Source: JARFVT01 sp036677425 | GTDB lineage: Bacteria; Pseudomonadota; Alphaproteobacteria; UBA8366; Aestuariispiraceae | Direction: 5' to 3' | DNA: 64,000 bases | Assembly (NCBI GenBank): GCA_036677425.1 | Contig: JARFVT010000012.1 | Span: 248,001 to 312,000 of the forward strand | Shown here: in pieces, positions 13,757 through 23,156 of the stretch | Layout: each line of letters opens with the position of its first letter | How positions within the stretch are numbered: position 1 is the stretch's first letter | Translations under genes and position numbers: made by a program | The notes under the pieces: model-generated | Database searches by the model: none | The model's input: the letters and a program-made list of their open reading frames with translations, nothing else | Told to the model about the DNA's origin: nothing

Positions 13757-16286
13757 TAATTATTTTTTTAACCTTCTTATTATCTAGTGCTTTTTTGATT
13801 TTTTCATCATTAAGGGCAATATTTTCTATCTCATCGCGGTTGGCATCGGTTGGGATATTGATAGTAGAGCGCAATTTACCATTCACTTGTACAGCAATAG
13901 TTATATTATCGTCTATTAATAATTTTTCATCAATAATTGGCCAGCCAGCATCAACCATTGTGGTTTTATGACCAAGCTGTTGCCATAATTCTTCGGATAA
14001 ATGCGGTGTCATTGGGGCAATTATTTGTGTTAATATTTCAAATGATTTGCGCCTTAACCAAGCTATATCGTCGGCATCACCTTTAATTGTGCCAAGCGCG
14101 TTTGATAATTCACGAATACGCGCCACTGCCCGATTAAAATGAAAAGATTCCAGATCACTGGTGATACCAGCAATGGTTTTATGGGTTAAGCGCCATATAT
14201 CCATTACATTTTTTGAAATATTATCTGGCTGTTTTGTACCAATTGGGGCAATTTTGCCGTTTGGTTCGGTAATTAACCGCCATAAACGGTTGGTATAACG
14301 CCATGCGCCTTCGATGCCCGATTCGGTCCATTCTAAATCGCGGTCGGGTGGGCTATCAGATAGCATGAAAAGCCGTGCGGTATCCGCGCCATAACTATTA
14401 ACTATCTCCGCAGGGTCAACTACATTTTTTTTCGATTTGCTCATTTTGATAGAGCGACCTAATTTTACTGCCTCGCCATTTTCACGATGAAAAATATTAT
14501 CGCCTTTATGGATAACGTCGCCTGGCAATAACCATTTATTATTATTATCTTGATATGTTTCATGGCAAACCATGCCTTGGGTGAATAAACCTGCAAATGG
14601 TTCTTTAATATCTAAATAACCACATTTTTTTAATGCACGGGTGAAAAATCGTGAATAAAGCAAATGTAATACAGCATGTTCGATACCGCCGACATATTGA
14701 TCGACTGGCAGCCAATAATTCGCCTTATCGCGGCAAAATGCTTGATCTGAATTGTTCGGGTCGCAAAATCTGGCAAAATACCATGATGATTCAAAAAAAG
14801 TATCAAAAGTATCAGTTTCGCGAATGGCTGGTTTATTACATTTTGGGCATTTCGTATATTTCCAGCTGGGATGATGGTCAAGTGGGTTGCCGGGCGCGTC
14901 CAACATTACATCTTCGGGTAATTTAATTGGTAAATCACCTTCTGCAACGGGTATAATGCCACAATCATCACAATGTATCATTGGGATTGGGCAACCCCAA
15001 TATCGTTGCCTAGACACCCCCCAATCGCGCAAACGATAGGTAATCGTACTTTCACCCATGCCTAAATCTTGTAATTTGGCAATTGCCGCAGATTTTGCGG
15101 TTTCCGCATCCATGCCATTTAAAAAATCAGAATTAAAAATAATGCCATTGCCAGTATATGCTTCATCAGTGATCGTAAAATCATCGCTATCCATATCATT
15201 CGGCAAGACAACAGGCATGACATCTTGATTATATTTACGGGCGAAATCCAAATCCCGTTGATCATGGGCTGGACATGCAAAAATTGCCCCACTGCCATAT
15301 TCCATTAAAACAAAATTGGCGATGAAGATTTTTAATTTTTTATCTTTTATGAATGGATGGGTCGCATCAAGGCCAATATAAACACCCTTTTTTTCAGCTT
15401 TTTCGATTGCTTCTTCGCTTGTGCCTAATTTATTACATTCATCGATAAATTCAGCTAATTTCGGGTTATCCTTTGCCATTTCGCCCGCTAATGGATGATT
15501 GGCTGCAATGGCGCAAAATGATGCGCCAAATAATGTATCTGGTCTGGTGGTGAAGACTTCCAATCGATCATCGCGACCGATAATATTAAAAAATACCTTT
15601 GCCCCTTCGGAACGATTGATCCAATTTTGTTGCATGACGCGGACTTTTTCAGGCCAACGATCAAGCTTTTTAATATCATCCAATAACTCATCGGCAAAAT
15701 CAGTAATTTTTAAAAACCATTGTGAAAGCAAGCGCTTTTCAACCGTAACACCAGACCGCCAGCCTTTGCCATCGACAACCTGTTCATTGGCAAGCACTGT
15801 ATTTTCCATTGGATCCCAATTGACCCAAGATTCTTTTTGATATGCAAGGCCAGATTTGTAAAAATCAATGAACATTTTTTGTTCATGCTTATAATATTTT
15901 GGTTCGCAAGTGGATAATTCCCGCGACCAATCATGGGAAAAACCAAGCGTGCCAAGCTGCTCCCGCATGGATTTTATATTTTCTCTTGTCCATTTTGCGG
16001 GATGGGTTTTATTTTCTATAGCTGCATTTTCGGCGGGTAAACCAAAACTATCCCAACCCATTGGGTGCAGGACATTGAAACCACGCATCATTTTATAACG
16101 CGCCACCACATCGCCAAGGGTATAATTACGCACATGCCCCATATGGATGCGGCCGCTGGGATATGGAAACATTTCCAAAACATAATATTTTGGCCTATTG
16201 GGGTCTTCGGTAGCTTTAAAAATATTATTTTCTATCCAGCTATCTTGCCATTTTGCTTCTATTTCGGAAAAATTATATTGGCTCAT
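13722..16286 (-). CDS. leuS: Leucyl-tRNA synthetase LeuS
   Basis: This class I synthetase charges tRNA-Leu. The 854 residues include the HIGH-type motif in PYPSGRIHMGHVRNY near residue 45 and the CP1 editing domain (TTRPDTLFGASFCAIAANHPL, with the YGSGAIFACPAHDQRD editing-site stretch). The KMSKS motif is in SIKMSKSKKNVVDP near residue 613, followed by the C-terminal anticodon-binding helices and the small tRNA-contact domain. All are in normal order and length. It overlaps the lptE start and is first in the leuS-lptE-holA run. Confidence 0.98.
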   Translation of the reverse strand: MSQYNFSEIEAKWQDSWIENNIFKATEDPNRPKYYVLEMFPYPSGRIHMGHVRNYTLGDVVARYKMMRGFNVLHPMGWDSFGLPAENAAIENKTHPAKWTRENIKSMREQLGTLGFSHDWSRELSTCEPKYYKHEQKMFIDFYKSGLAYQKESWVNWDPMENTVLANEQVVDGKGWRSGVTVEKRLLSQWFLKITDFADELLDDIKKLDRWPEKVRVMQQNWINRSEGAKVFFNIIGRDDRLEVFTTRPDTLFGASFCAIAANHPLAGEMAKDNPKLAEFIDECNKLGTSEEAIEKAEKKGVYIGLDATHPFIKDKKLKIFIANFVLMEYGSGAIFACPAHDQRDLDFARKYNQDVMPVVLPNDMDSDDFTITDEAYTGNGIIFNSDFLNGMDAETAKSAAIAKLQDLGMGESTITYRLRDWGVSRQRYWGCPIPMIHCDDCGIIPVAEGDLPIKLPEDVMLDAPGNPLDHHPSWKYTKCPKCNKPAIRETDTFDTFFESSWYFARFCDPNNSDQAFCRDKANYWLPVDQYVGGIEHAVLHLLYSRFFTRALKKCGYLDIKEPFAGLFTQGMVCHETYQDNNNKWLLPGDVIHKGDNIFHRENGEAVKLGRSIKMSKSKKNVVDPAEIVNSYGADTARLFMLSDSPPDRDLEWTESGIEGAWRYTNRLWRLITEPNGKIAPIGTKQPDNISKNVMDIWRLTHKTIAGITSDLESFHFNRAVARIRELSNALGTIKGDADDIAWLRRKSFEILTQIIAPMTPHLSEELWQQLGHKTTMVDAGWPIIDEKLLIDDNITIAVQVNGKLRSTINIPTDANRDEIENIALNDEKIKKALDNKKVKKIIIVPNRIVNIVI

Positions 16287-16316
16287 TTTAATATATTTCT
16301 GTTTTAGTATATTGGA

Positions 16317-16340
16317 AATTTAAATTTTAAAATTTAAATT
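16317..16340. repeat. 24-bp AT-only perfect palindrome between leuS and the DUF3576 gene
   Basis: AATTTAAATTTT followed by its own complement lies 4 bases past the DUF3576 gene stop. It could act as a weak transcript end or be chance in AT-rich DNA. Confidence 0.5.
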
Positions 16341-16344
16341 ATTT

Positions 16345-16857
16345 TTAATTTTCAAGCTGATTTTTATAGCTAACCCGCTTTTCTCTGGCTCTGGTTAATA
16401 TGGAATTTTCAATTTGTGTTGCGGTGGTTTTATTAACGGCTGCATCTAACCATTGACCATTAATATCGTGGGTTTGTTTAAAAATTGATACGCGAACGCC
16501 ATTTGATTTTAATTGTCGTGATAAAATATAAATATTTAATTTATAACGCTCGCCTGGGCTTTTTATATCACTATGCCAATCCGATAAAATCACCCCGCCA
16601 AATGGGTCGACCTGATTAAGTGGCATGAATGATATTGTATCTAATGCGGCACGCCATAAAAAGCTGTTGATAGCGATGCCAGATGTGGAATTATCTTTTG
16701 TCTTATCACCGCCAAATATCAGGCCTTCGCCAAGGATACTGCCAATATCTTTGTCTAACCCTGTTTTTCTATCATTATTGATGCCCTTGCCAGTTGGGCT
16801 GCAAGCAGTAATAAAAATAAAACTTAGGCTTAAGATTATATAAAATAAATTTTTCAT
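16345..16857 (-). CDS. DUF3576 family lipoprotein
   Basis: This is a 170-residue exported lipoprotein of unknown function, common in alphaproteobacteria and usually next to leuS. The signal peptide MKNLFYIILSLSFIFITACSP ends in the lipobox ITAC. The mature protein contains the family-typical NSFLWRAALDTISFMPLNQVDPFGGVILSDW and a conserved ERYKLNIYIL segment. It is probably part of the envelope maintenance set with lptE. The start ATG has a GAAAAAT-rich rather than strong ribosome binding site. Confidence 0.86.
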   Translation of the reverse strand: MKNLFYIILSLSFIFITACSPTGKGINNDRKTGLDKDIGSILGEGLIFGGDKTKDNSTSGIAINSFLWRAALDTISFMPLNQVDPFGGVILSDWHSDIKSPGERYKLNIYILSRQLKSNGVRVSIFKQTHDINGQWLDAAVNKTTATQIENSILTRAREKRVSYKNQLEN

Positions 16858-16900
16858 GAGATTTTTCCTGATATAAAAGTTTGATATATTCTATATAGTC

Positions 16901-16936
16901 AAAAAATTAAGGGGCGGCAATATTTGCCACCCCTTA
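16901..16936 (-). terminator. Rho-independent terminator of the porin gene
   Basis: On the minus strand, TTAAGGGGTGGCAA pairs with TTGCCGCCCCTTAA around a short loop, with one mismatch in the stem. TTTTTT follows directly. It sits 26 bases past the porin stop. This is the clearest intrinsic terminator in the window and fits a highly expressed porin. Confidence 0.88.
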
Positions 16937-16961
16937 AATAACAATAACTTATAAAACCAAC

Positions 16962-18071
16962 TTAGAAGCTGATTTTTGTACCGATCAAGAATACAGTAGC
17001 TTTGTTTTTGTCAGCAGCAATCTTGCCACCAGCTCTTTTAGTGTTGGTTTGACCAAAGTCAGCAAAAACTCCTAAGCCATCAGCAACAACATAATCAGCA
17101 CCGATTGACCATGCTTTATATGTATCATCAGTTACAGTACCAGTAGGAAGACCAGCATTAGCTTTACCAGAAGTGTAAATTGCAGAAACATTAACACCAT
17201 TTAGGTTATATTTAACACCAATGTTATAAGAAGACTTTTCAGCACCTTTGTTAACTTTAAGAGCACCTGATTCGCCATGTTTAGAATAACCAGCACCGAT
17301 ACTGAAACCAGCAACGGTTACAACACCACCAATATGGTAAGCTTTAAGGTCTTCTTTAGTTGAAGCAGCGCTGCCTTCTGTTTCGCTTTTACCAGCTGAA
17401 TAAGCTGCATCAAGACCAACAGTTATATCGTCAAATGTACCATTATAAGAAATAATAGCATCCATTTGGCCTTCAATGTCATCCGTAGATGTAGCGCCTT
17501 TAGTTACGCCAGTGGCGTTATTATTAGTTGGCGTGTAAGATACACCGAAGCTAACACCAGAAAAATCAGGTGAGAAATAAGAGATTTTAGAGGCATCACC
17601 ATTGCCTATACCAGGAGCACCAGCTTTACCAACATTATCACTAACATTATCGAACCAGTTGCCATCAACACCACCAGAACCAGCGGCAACATTAAAAGCA
17701 TCACGAACATTGTCACTTACTGCATCATCAGAACCGATAACTACGTTACCCCAGCCACCGCCAAGTTTGATCCATGTTTCATCCATGGCGTTAGTGTCAT
17801 AGCGCCAGTCAATACGACCAGTATATTCAAGACCTGTGTCTGAAACGCCTTTAATAGTCCATTGAATTTCATTACCAGAGGCACTACTAGAAAGATCGTT
17901 ACCACGGTCAGATTTTTTAGTAGTAGGAGCACTTTTTTTATCATTGTCATATGAAACATATGCATATTGAATGCCACCAGTAAGAGTAACAGTAGGAGCT
18001 TCAGCAGTTGCTGTGCCAGCTGATAATGCAACTGCAGCTAATGCTGATGTGCCTAATAGAATTTTTTTCAT
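16962..18071 (-). CDS. Outer membrane porin (Gram-negative general porin family)
   Basis: This is a trimeric beta-barrel porin for small hydrophilic solutes. The 369-residue precursor has a classic signal peptide (MKKILLGTSALAAVALSAG, cleavage near ATAEA). It continues as alternating amphipathic strands with Gly/Asp-rich loops, a PDFSGVSFGVSY strand typical of this family, and a terminal Phe (FLIGTKISF) for BAM recognition. It has an AAAGGA ribosome binding site, its own terminator, and a long upstream region (18072-18330), so it is monocistronic. Its base composition is noticeably richer in G+C than its neighbours, as expected for a highly expressed gene. Confidence 0.93.
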   Translation of the reverse strand: MKKILLGTSALAAVALSAGTATAEAPTVTLTGGIQYAYVSYDNDKKSAPTTKKSDRGNDLSSSASGNEIQWTIKGVSDTGLEYTGRIDWRYDTNAMDETWIKLGGGWGNVVIGSDDAVSDNVRDAFNVAAGSGGVDGNWFDNVSDNVGKAGAPGIGNGDASKISYFSPDFSGVSFGVSYTPTNNNATGVTKGATSTDDIEGQMDAIISYNGTFDDITVGLDAAYSAGKSETEGSAASTKEDLKAYHIGGVVTVAGFSIGAGYSKHGESGALKVNKGAEKSSYNIGVKYNLNGVNVSAIYTSGKANAGLPTGTVTDDTYKAWSIGADYVVADGLGVFADFGQTNTKRAGGKIAADKNKATVFLIGTKISF

Positions 18072-18342
18072 TAAATTTTCCTTTATCTTGTAATTTGATA
18101 AATATATAATTTCATTTGTTTTAACTTTAAGTTAGTTGCCGCAGAATTACGGAAACATAACTTGGTAGGATAAAGCACGTATTGCTTGACTAAATGCAAT
18201 AATAAAAAGCATTGATAGATGTTATTTTCTTGTTACTGTGATTAATATGCAACATCTATGGTGAAAATCCTTATGGCTAATAGGGTTGGGCAATAGTATC
18301 TTTGCAAATATAGTGTTTTTAAATGAGTAAGTGAGTAGTTTA

Positions 18343-19077
18343 ATGGATAAAACTGATAATATAGTACCCGCATTGGATGCAGTTAAATTTAATATTAATA
18401 AAGCAGCTGGTGAAATTGCTAATCATATTAACAGAGATAGCAATCATATAAACTTAATTGCCGTTAGTAAAAATTTTCCCATATCAGACATAGAAATAGC
18501 ATTAAATGCGGGTCAGCGGATATTTGGTGAGAATAAAATACAAGAAGCAGCAAAAAAATGGCCAGAATTACGGCAAAAATATAATAATATCGATTTACAT
18601 TTAATCGGTGCGTTACAAAGCAATAAAATTAAACAGGCGGTTGATATTTTTGATGTGATTGAAACCATCGACCGAATAAAATTGGCTCGTAAATTGGCGG
18701 CTGAATTAAAGGCCCGTGATAAAGCCCATAATAAAGATGGTGATAAAAAGGCAAAAATAATAAAATGCTTCATTCAAATAAACACAGGTGAAGAGCCACA
18801 AAAGGCGGGAATATATCCGTGTGATGCCGATGAATTTATCAAAACATGTATTGAGGAGCTGCAATTACCAATCATTGGCTTAATGTGTATTCCACCAATT
18901 GAGCAAGAAGCATCATTGCATTTTGCTTTATTAAATAAAATTGCTACAAGAAATGGCTTGAAAGAATTAAGCATGGGCATGAGCAATGATTATGCAAAAG
19001 CAATAGAATTTGGCGCGACATATGTGCGGGTTGGTTCGGCAATTTTTGGTAAACGTGATTATAAAATAGCTACCTAA
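18343..19077 (+). CDS. YggS/PLPBP-family pyridoxal 5'-phosphate homeostasis protein
   Basis: A single-domain fold type III (alanine racemase-like barrel) PLP-binding protein that buffers vitamin B6 and has no known catalysis. The PLP lysine is in INLIAVSKNFP, and the phosphate-binding end carries MGMSNDYAKAIEFGATYVRVGSAIFG, both family hallmarks. It is 244 residues from ATG 18343; a GTG at 18331 is an alternative and no strong ribosome binding site decides. It contains a Lys/Asp-rich insertion (KARDKAHNKDGDKKAK). The 3' end overlaps the convergent YkuD gene by 8 bases. Confidence 0.92.
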   Translation: MDKTDNIVPALDAVKFNINKAAGEIANHINRDSNHINLIAVSKNFPISDIEIALNAGQRIFGENKIQEAAKKWPELRQKYNNIDLHLIGALQSNKIKQAVDIFDVIETIDRIKLARKLAAELKARDKAHNKDGDKKAKIIKCFIQINTGEEPQKAGIYPCDADEFIKTCIEELQLPIIGLMCIPPIEQEASLHFALLNKIATRNGLKELSMGMSNDYAKAIEFGATYVRVGSAIFGKRDYKIAT

Positions 19078-19579
19078 CCAATAAACTATCATTAATTGTT
19101 AAGGTTTTTAATAATTCCAGCAAACTTTCAATTGCTAGGGCAACACAGCCCTCTGTTGGTAAATAACCATCCTTAGCTATATGTAGAAAAACTGCACTGC
19201 CTTTACCTTTGATTATTGGGCTATCATTATGGCCTAATATAACAATTAAGTCATATAGGTTATCATCACGCCATAATTTTTCATAACCACGGTTAGTATG
19301 GTTATTATCATAAGGTAATTTTATTTGTTGGTTGTAATTAATATCTGTGGGGTCATCGCACCAGCCATCATTTTCATTAATGGTGGTAATCGGCAAGTAG
19401 CTTTCGGGTTTGGTTATTTTATCAGCCCGATATAAAATTCGTCGCATCGGCCAATTGCCAATTGGGGTTATGCCGTCGCCCTCGCCTTTTTTTATGCCAA
19501 TACCGCCACGACCAATGGCACAGCGAATGATTCGACCATTGGGCATGGTTAGGCCGTTTTCATTGACTAAAATATTCAT
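19070..19579 (-). CDS. L,D-transpeptidase (YkuD-type) family protein
   Basis: YkuD-domain enzymes form 3-3 peptidoglycan crosslinks or attach proteins to the wall. The 169-residue sequence carries the catalytic signature HIAKDGYLPTEGCVALA, with the nucleophile Cys in TEGC and the conserved upstream His. An earlier conserved TPIGNWPMRRILYR resembles the usual T-P-x-G-x-(F/W) motif. There is no signal peptide from this start, so export is unclear; related alphaproteobacterial short YkuD proteins are the same. It lies 2 bases after the hypothetical gene at 19582-20202, probably one operon. Confidence 0.85.
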   Translation of the reverse strand: MNILVNENGLTMPNGRIIRCAIGRGGIGIKKGEGDGITPIGNWPMRRILYRADKITKPESYLPITTINENDGWCDDPTDINYNQQIKLPYDNNHTNRGYEKLWRDDNLYDLIVILGHNDSPIIKGKGSAVFLHIAKDGYLPTEGCVALAIESLLELLKTLTINDSLLVR

Positions 19580-19581
19580 GT

Positions 19582-20202
19582 CTAGCCAGCAAGTTTATAA
19601 ATTTGGTTATATTTTGCCATATTATATTTAATTAGGGCATGTTGCATATATGCTTTTATTTCTGAATTACTAAGCATATTAGGGTTATGTTCCATATTAT
19701 CTATTTTCTCATTTTTTTGATTGTCAGATTTTTTTACCTTTAAATTGCTTGCCTCTATAATTTGGCTGGCTATTTTTGTTGTTATTTCTGCTGGTGCTGA
19801 TATTGGTGTATTGGACTTATCATTGTTAAAGAAAGCCAATATATTTTCACCAATATCTTTGCCCGTACTATTTTCAACTATATTATTTACCATCGCGGCT
19901 GCAAAACCAATGGGGCCGCCAAATAATGTCGCACCAGCAATTTTTGACCCTTGATCAATCGTATCACCGGTTATTTGCCGATATATAGGGGCAACAAATG
20001 GTATATGCTGCAATGGGTTAATAATATCAAGCGCATCGGCAAAGGTGAAACCATTCGCACCAAAGGCTGAGTTTTGATTGGTTTTATTATCCTTATTAGC
20101 GATATCATGAGCATCATTTAATCGGTTATTTTTGCTTGATATAGCCTCCACAGTAACCAACGACCAAGGCATGGCGTTTAAATCTGCTGTTGATAAGGAC
20201 AT
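19582..20202 (-). CDS. Conserved hypothetical protein with NPLQHIPF / TLFGGPIGFA motifs
   Basis: I do not recognise a named family for this 206-residue protein. A central region reads INPLQHIPFVAPIYRQITGD, then AGATLFGGPIGFAAAMVNNIVE and TGKDIGENILAFF. The pattern resembles alphaproteobacterial hypothetical proteins with a glycine-rich amphipathic helix pair. The ends are low-complexity and rich in Asn and Lys. There is no signal peptide or clear membrane span. It is upstream of and nearly touching the YkuD gene, so a wall or envelope role is possible by association only. Confidence 0.7.
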   Translation of the reverse strand: MSLSTADLNAMPWSLVTVEAISSKNNRLNDAHDIANKDNKTNQNSAFGANGFTFADALDIINPLQHIPFVAPIYRQITGDTIDQGSKIAGATLFGGPIGFAAAMVNNIVENSTGKDIGENILAFFNNDKSNTPISAPAEITTKIASQIIEASNLKVKKSDNQKNEKIDNMEHNPNMLSNSEIKAYMQHALIKYNMAKYNQIYKLAG

Positions 20203-20374
20203 TTAATTCTCCCATAGAAATATTATCATAAATCAATATTTAAAGATGTTATAAAATTATATGCAAATCAAATGCCAGTTTAATTATAGTTATAAGTAAA
20301 AGCTTGAAAAACCACAGTTTGTTCCTTATTTTATATTATAAGGGCTTTATAACCTATAGGCGGAAACAGGCAAT

Positions 20375-21061
20375 ATGAGTGCGAAAAAAATTCTTTTGAT
20401 CGATGATGATGATATATTACGTCAATCTTTGGCAGAGCAGCTTCATCTACATGAAGAATTCACCACAACCGAAGCCGATAATGCCATTTTAGGCATTAAG
20501 CTTGCCAGTGCAGACCATTATGATGCTATTTTGTTAGATGTGGAATTACCCGATATGGATGGGCGGGATGCATGTCGGTTAATGCGCCGCAATGGCGTTA
20601 AAGCACCGATTATTATGTTAACAGCCCATTATAGCGATTCTGATCAAATATTAGGATTGGATGCGGGGGCAAATGATTATGTCTCCAAACCATTTCGTCT
20701 TAATGTTTTATTGGCAAGGTTGCGTTCACAATTACGCCAACATGAACAAAGCGAGAATGCGGTTTTTGCAATCGGACCTTATAGCTTTAAGCCATCTGAT
20801 AAGTTATTGGTTAATATTGATAATAACGATAAAATAAGATTAACCGAAAAAGAAACGGCAATTTTAAAATATCTTTATCGTGCCAGTGAAAAGGTTATTA
20901 ATCGAGATACTTTGTTGGGTGAAGTATGGGGTTATAATGCCAATGTTACCACCCATACATTAGAAACCCATATATATCGATTACGGCAAAAAATAGAAAT
21001 TGATACATCAAATGTTAAAATCATTGTAACCGAGGTTGGTGGTTATAATCTTGTACCGTAA
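20375..21061 (+). CDS. OmpR/PhoB-family response regulator (no kinase adjacent)
   Basis: A 228-residue two-component regulator. The receiver has the acidic pocket DDDD (10-13), phosphoacceptor Asp55 in LLDVELPDMDG, Thr83 in MLTAHYSD and Lys105 in VSKPF. The C-terminal winged helix (residues about 130-228) has LTEKETAILKYL and VTTHTLETHIYRLRQKIE, the DNA-recognition helix, and ends in GGYNLVP. All switch residues are intact. No histidine kinase gene is nearby, so its partner is elsewhere. The gene is divergent from 19582-20202 with a 172-base AT-rich gap that must hold both promoters. Confidence 0.94.
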   Translation: MSAKKILLIDDDDILRQSLAEQLHLHEEFTTTEADNAILGIKLASADHYDAILLDVELPDMDGRDACRLMRRNGVKAPIIMLTAHYSDSDQILGLDAGANDYVSKPFRLNVLLARLRSQLRQHEQSENAVFAIGPYSFKPSDKLLVNIDNNDKIRLTEKETAILKYLYRASEKVINRDTLLGEVWGYNANVTTHTLETHIYRLRQKIEIDTSNVKIIVTEVGGYNLVP

Positions 21062-21109
21062 AAGATTGATATATTTAAAATGCTTCAGATTAATTCATGG
21101 GAAATTTAA

Positions 21110-21958
21110 ATGTTTCGCAGATATTTTCGGCGATTGAAATTAGGCTTGTTAACAATAACTGGCTTACGGCGTATGGGCTATTTTATCCCTTATCGTTATG
21201 CTTATTCATTGCCTGATTTAGGCGATAGCCCAAAATATGATGCGGTTGATAAATTAATGCATGGGAAGCGTGATGATTTTAATGGATTGTTGCGTCAGTC
21301 AGAAAAATATCTTGATATTTTTGTAAAATTTAACCATGCAAAGCCACCGATGCCACGCTGGCAACAAAGCTGGTTTCCGCGTCTTGATGGGGTAATGGCT
21401 TATCAGATGACGGCAGATATAAAGCCAGATAATATTATCGAGGTGGGTTCAGGTCATTCTACAAGATTCATGGCACAAGCCGCTATTGACCATGGGATTA
21501 ATGTTAAAATAATCGCAATTGACCCCGCGCCGCGTGCTGATATAAGCAAAATTAATATGGTGGACTTGATTAATAAACCATTGCAAGATGTTGATCTTGA
21601 TATATTTAAGCGATTAAAATCAGGTGATATTTTATTTATTGATTCAAGCCATATTTTAATGCCAGGTAGCGATGTTGATATATTATTCAATCGAATTTTA
21701 CCCATATTACCAAGCGGAGTATATATTCATATTCATGATATTACCCTGCCCGATGATTATCCAAAAAAATGGAGCTGGCGGGCATATAATGAACAACAAG
21801 CAGTTATTTCTATGATATTGGGCGGTGGTTATGATATATTATGGTCAAGCCATTATGTGGCAGAAAATATGAAAGATGCGGTTAATAAAAGCATGTTGTC
21901 TGATATTTATATTAATCCTAATGCTTTTGAAACTAGCATTTGGCTCAAAAAAAACTAA
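21110..21958 (+). CDS. Class I SAM-dependent methyltransferase
   Basis: This 282-residue protein has the SAM-binding loop IIEVGSGHSTRFMAQAA (about residues 110-126) and an acidic post-motif IAIDPAPRADIS. A later motif reads GDILFIDSSHILMPGSDVD, like sugar- or small-molecule O-methyltransferases in polysaccharide clusters (Methyltransf_24-like). It has a basic N-terminus and no signal peptide. It is 48 bases after the response regulator, so possibly co-transcribed. It converges with the Yej/glycosyltransferase run, and a glycan substrate is a reasonable but unproved guess. Confidence 0.82.
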   Translation: MFRRYFRRLKLGLLTITGLRRMGYFIPYRYAYSLPDLGDSPKYDAVDKLMHGKRDDFNGLLRQSEKYLDIFVKFNHAKPPMPRWQQSWFPRLDGVMAYQMTADIKPDNIIEVGSGHSTRFMAQAAIDHGINVKIIAIDPAPRADISKINMVDLINKPLQDVDLDIFKRLKSGDILFIDSSHILMPGSDVDILFNRILPILPSGVYIHIHDITLPDDYPKKWSWRAYNEQQAVISMILGGGYDILWSSHYVAENMKDAVNKSMLSDIYINPNAFETSIWLKKN

Positions 21959-21974
21959 TATATTTAATATTCAG

Positions 21975-23156
21975 TTATTTATAAGGGTCGGCAGCATCGC
22001 GCAAGCCATCACCGAGAAAATTAAACGCCAAAACAACTAATATTATTGATACCATCGGGGCAATTAACCAAGGGTGGAGCACAACTTCGTTAATATTTTG
22101 GACCTCGTTCAATAATACTCCCCATGATGTGATTGGTGGGCGCAGGCCTAGACCTAAAAAACTAAGTGCGGTTTCGCCTAAAATCATGCCGGGGATAGAA
22201 AGACTAGCAGAGGCGATTAGATGGCTCATAAAGCTTGGCATTAAATGGCGCATGATGATGCGTTGTGGTTCTGCCCCCATAAGTTCGGCGGCAACGGCAA
22301 AGTCTTCTTCGCGCAGGCTTAATAATTTTGATCTGACGGCACGCGCCAAACCCGGCCAATCCAACATGCCCAATATTAATGTTAAGCCAAAGAAAACTGC
22401 GATCGGGCTCCATGTTACGGGCAATGCCGCCGATAATGCCATCCATAATGGTAATTGCGGAAATGATCGCAATATTTCGATTATCCGCTGAATAGTGCCA
22501 TCAATGAAACCGCCATAATATCCCGCGATACCGCCGATGGTTATGCCCATTACAAAGCTTATAACAATGCCGATTATACCAACGGTTAGGGATATCCTCG
22601 CGCCATATCCCATTCTTGATAGCATATCGCGGCCTAATCTATCGGTGCCAAGCAAGAATAGCTGACCATTTTTTGCAGGGCAGAAAAGATGAAAATTGCC
22701 CTCAAATAAGCCCCAAAATTTATAATCAGCGCCTGAATAATCACTACTGGCGCAAAAATAGCGGATAGTTTGAACGGATGTGGTATCTTCGGAATATTCC
22801 CAGCTGTTTATCTGCCAATTAAATTTGGCGATGGGTTGATAGGTGAATGGCATTATAAGCTCGCCATCATGGATGATATGTATCGCTTGTGGTGGCATAT
22901 TTAAATGATCCACATGGCGTTGATATGGGTTATAAGGGTTTAATATCTCCGATATTAATAATGATGCATAAACTAAGCTTAAAAAAATTAGGCTGATATA
23001 TGCTAGCCGGTGTTTTTTTAATTTCCACCATATAAGCTGCCATTGCGAGGCCAGATAATATTTTTCTTGGGCTGGTGTTAATGCAATGGCTGCCTGTGGG
23101 TTAAATGGTGCTTTATTGACAAAATGCGGTATTTTATCTTGATTATTTTGACTCAT
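21975..23156 (-). CDS. yejE: Peptide ABC transporter permease, YejE-like
   Basis: Inner-membrane subunit of a YejABEF-type importer for oligopeptides (microcin C family compounds in enterics). The 393 residues start with a cytoplasmic tail, one membrane helix and a periplasmic insert, then the five-helix BPD_transp core. The ATPase-contact EAA loop is VAAELMGAEPQRIIMRHLMP. GSRL-like LGTDRLGRDMLSRMGYGARISL is a signature of DppC/OppC/YejE permeases. It overlaps yejB by 4 bases and is last in the run. Confidence 0.93.
   Translation of the reverse strand: MSQNNQDKIPHFVNKAPFNPQAAIALTPAQEKYYLASQWQLIWWKLKKHRLAYISLIFLSLVYASLLISEILNPYNPYQRHVDHLNMPPQAIHIIHDGELIMPFTYQPIAKFNWQINSWEYSEDTTSVQTIRYFCASSDYSGADYKFWGLFEGNFHLFCPAKNGQLFLLGTDRLGRDMLSRMGYGARISLTVGIIGIVISFVMGITIGGIAGYYGGFIDGTIQRIIEILRSFPQLPLWMALSAALPVTWSPIAVFFGLTLILGMLDWPGLARAVRSKLLSLREEDFAVAAELMGAEPQRIIMRHLMPSFMSHLIASASLSIPGMILGETALSFLGLGLRPPITSWGVLLNEVQNINEVVLHPWLIAPMVSIILVVLAFNFLGDGLRDAADPYK

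Noticed and set aside
14651..14926. Plus-strand frame within leuS
   Set aside because: Antisense shadow of leuS; no independent signals.
16317..16340. AT-only palindrome as a terminator for the DUF3576 gene
   Set aside because: A stem without G-C pairs is too weak to call a terminator with confidence; recorded only as a repeat.
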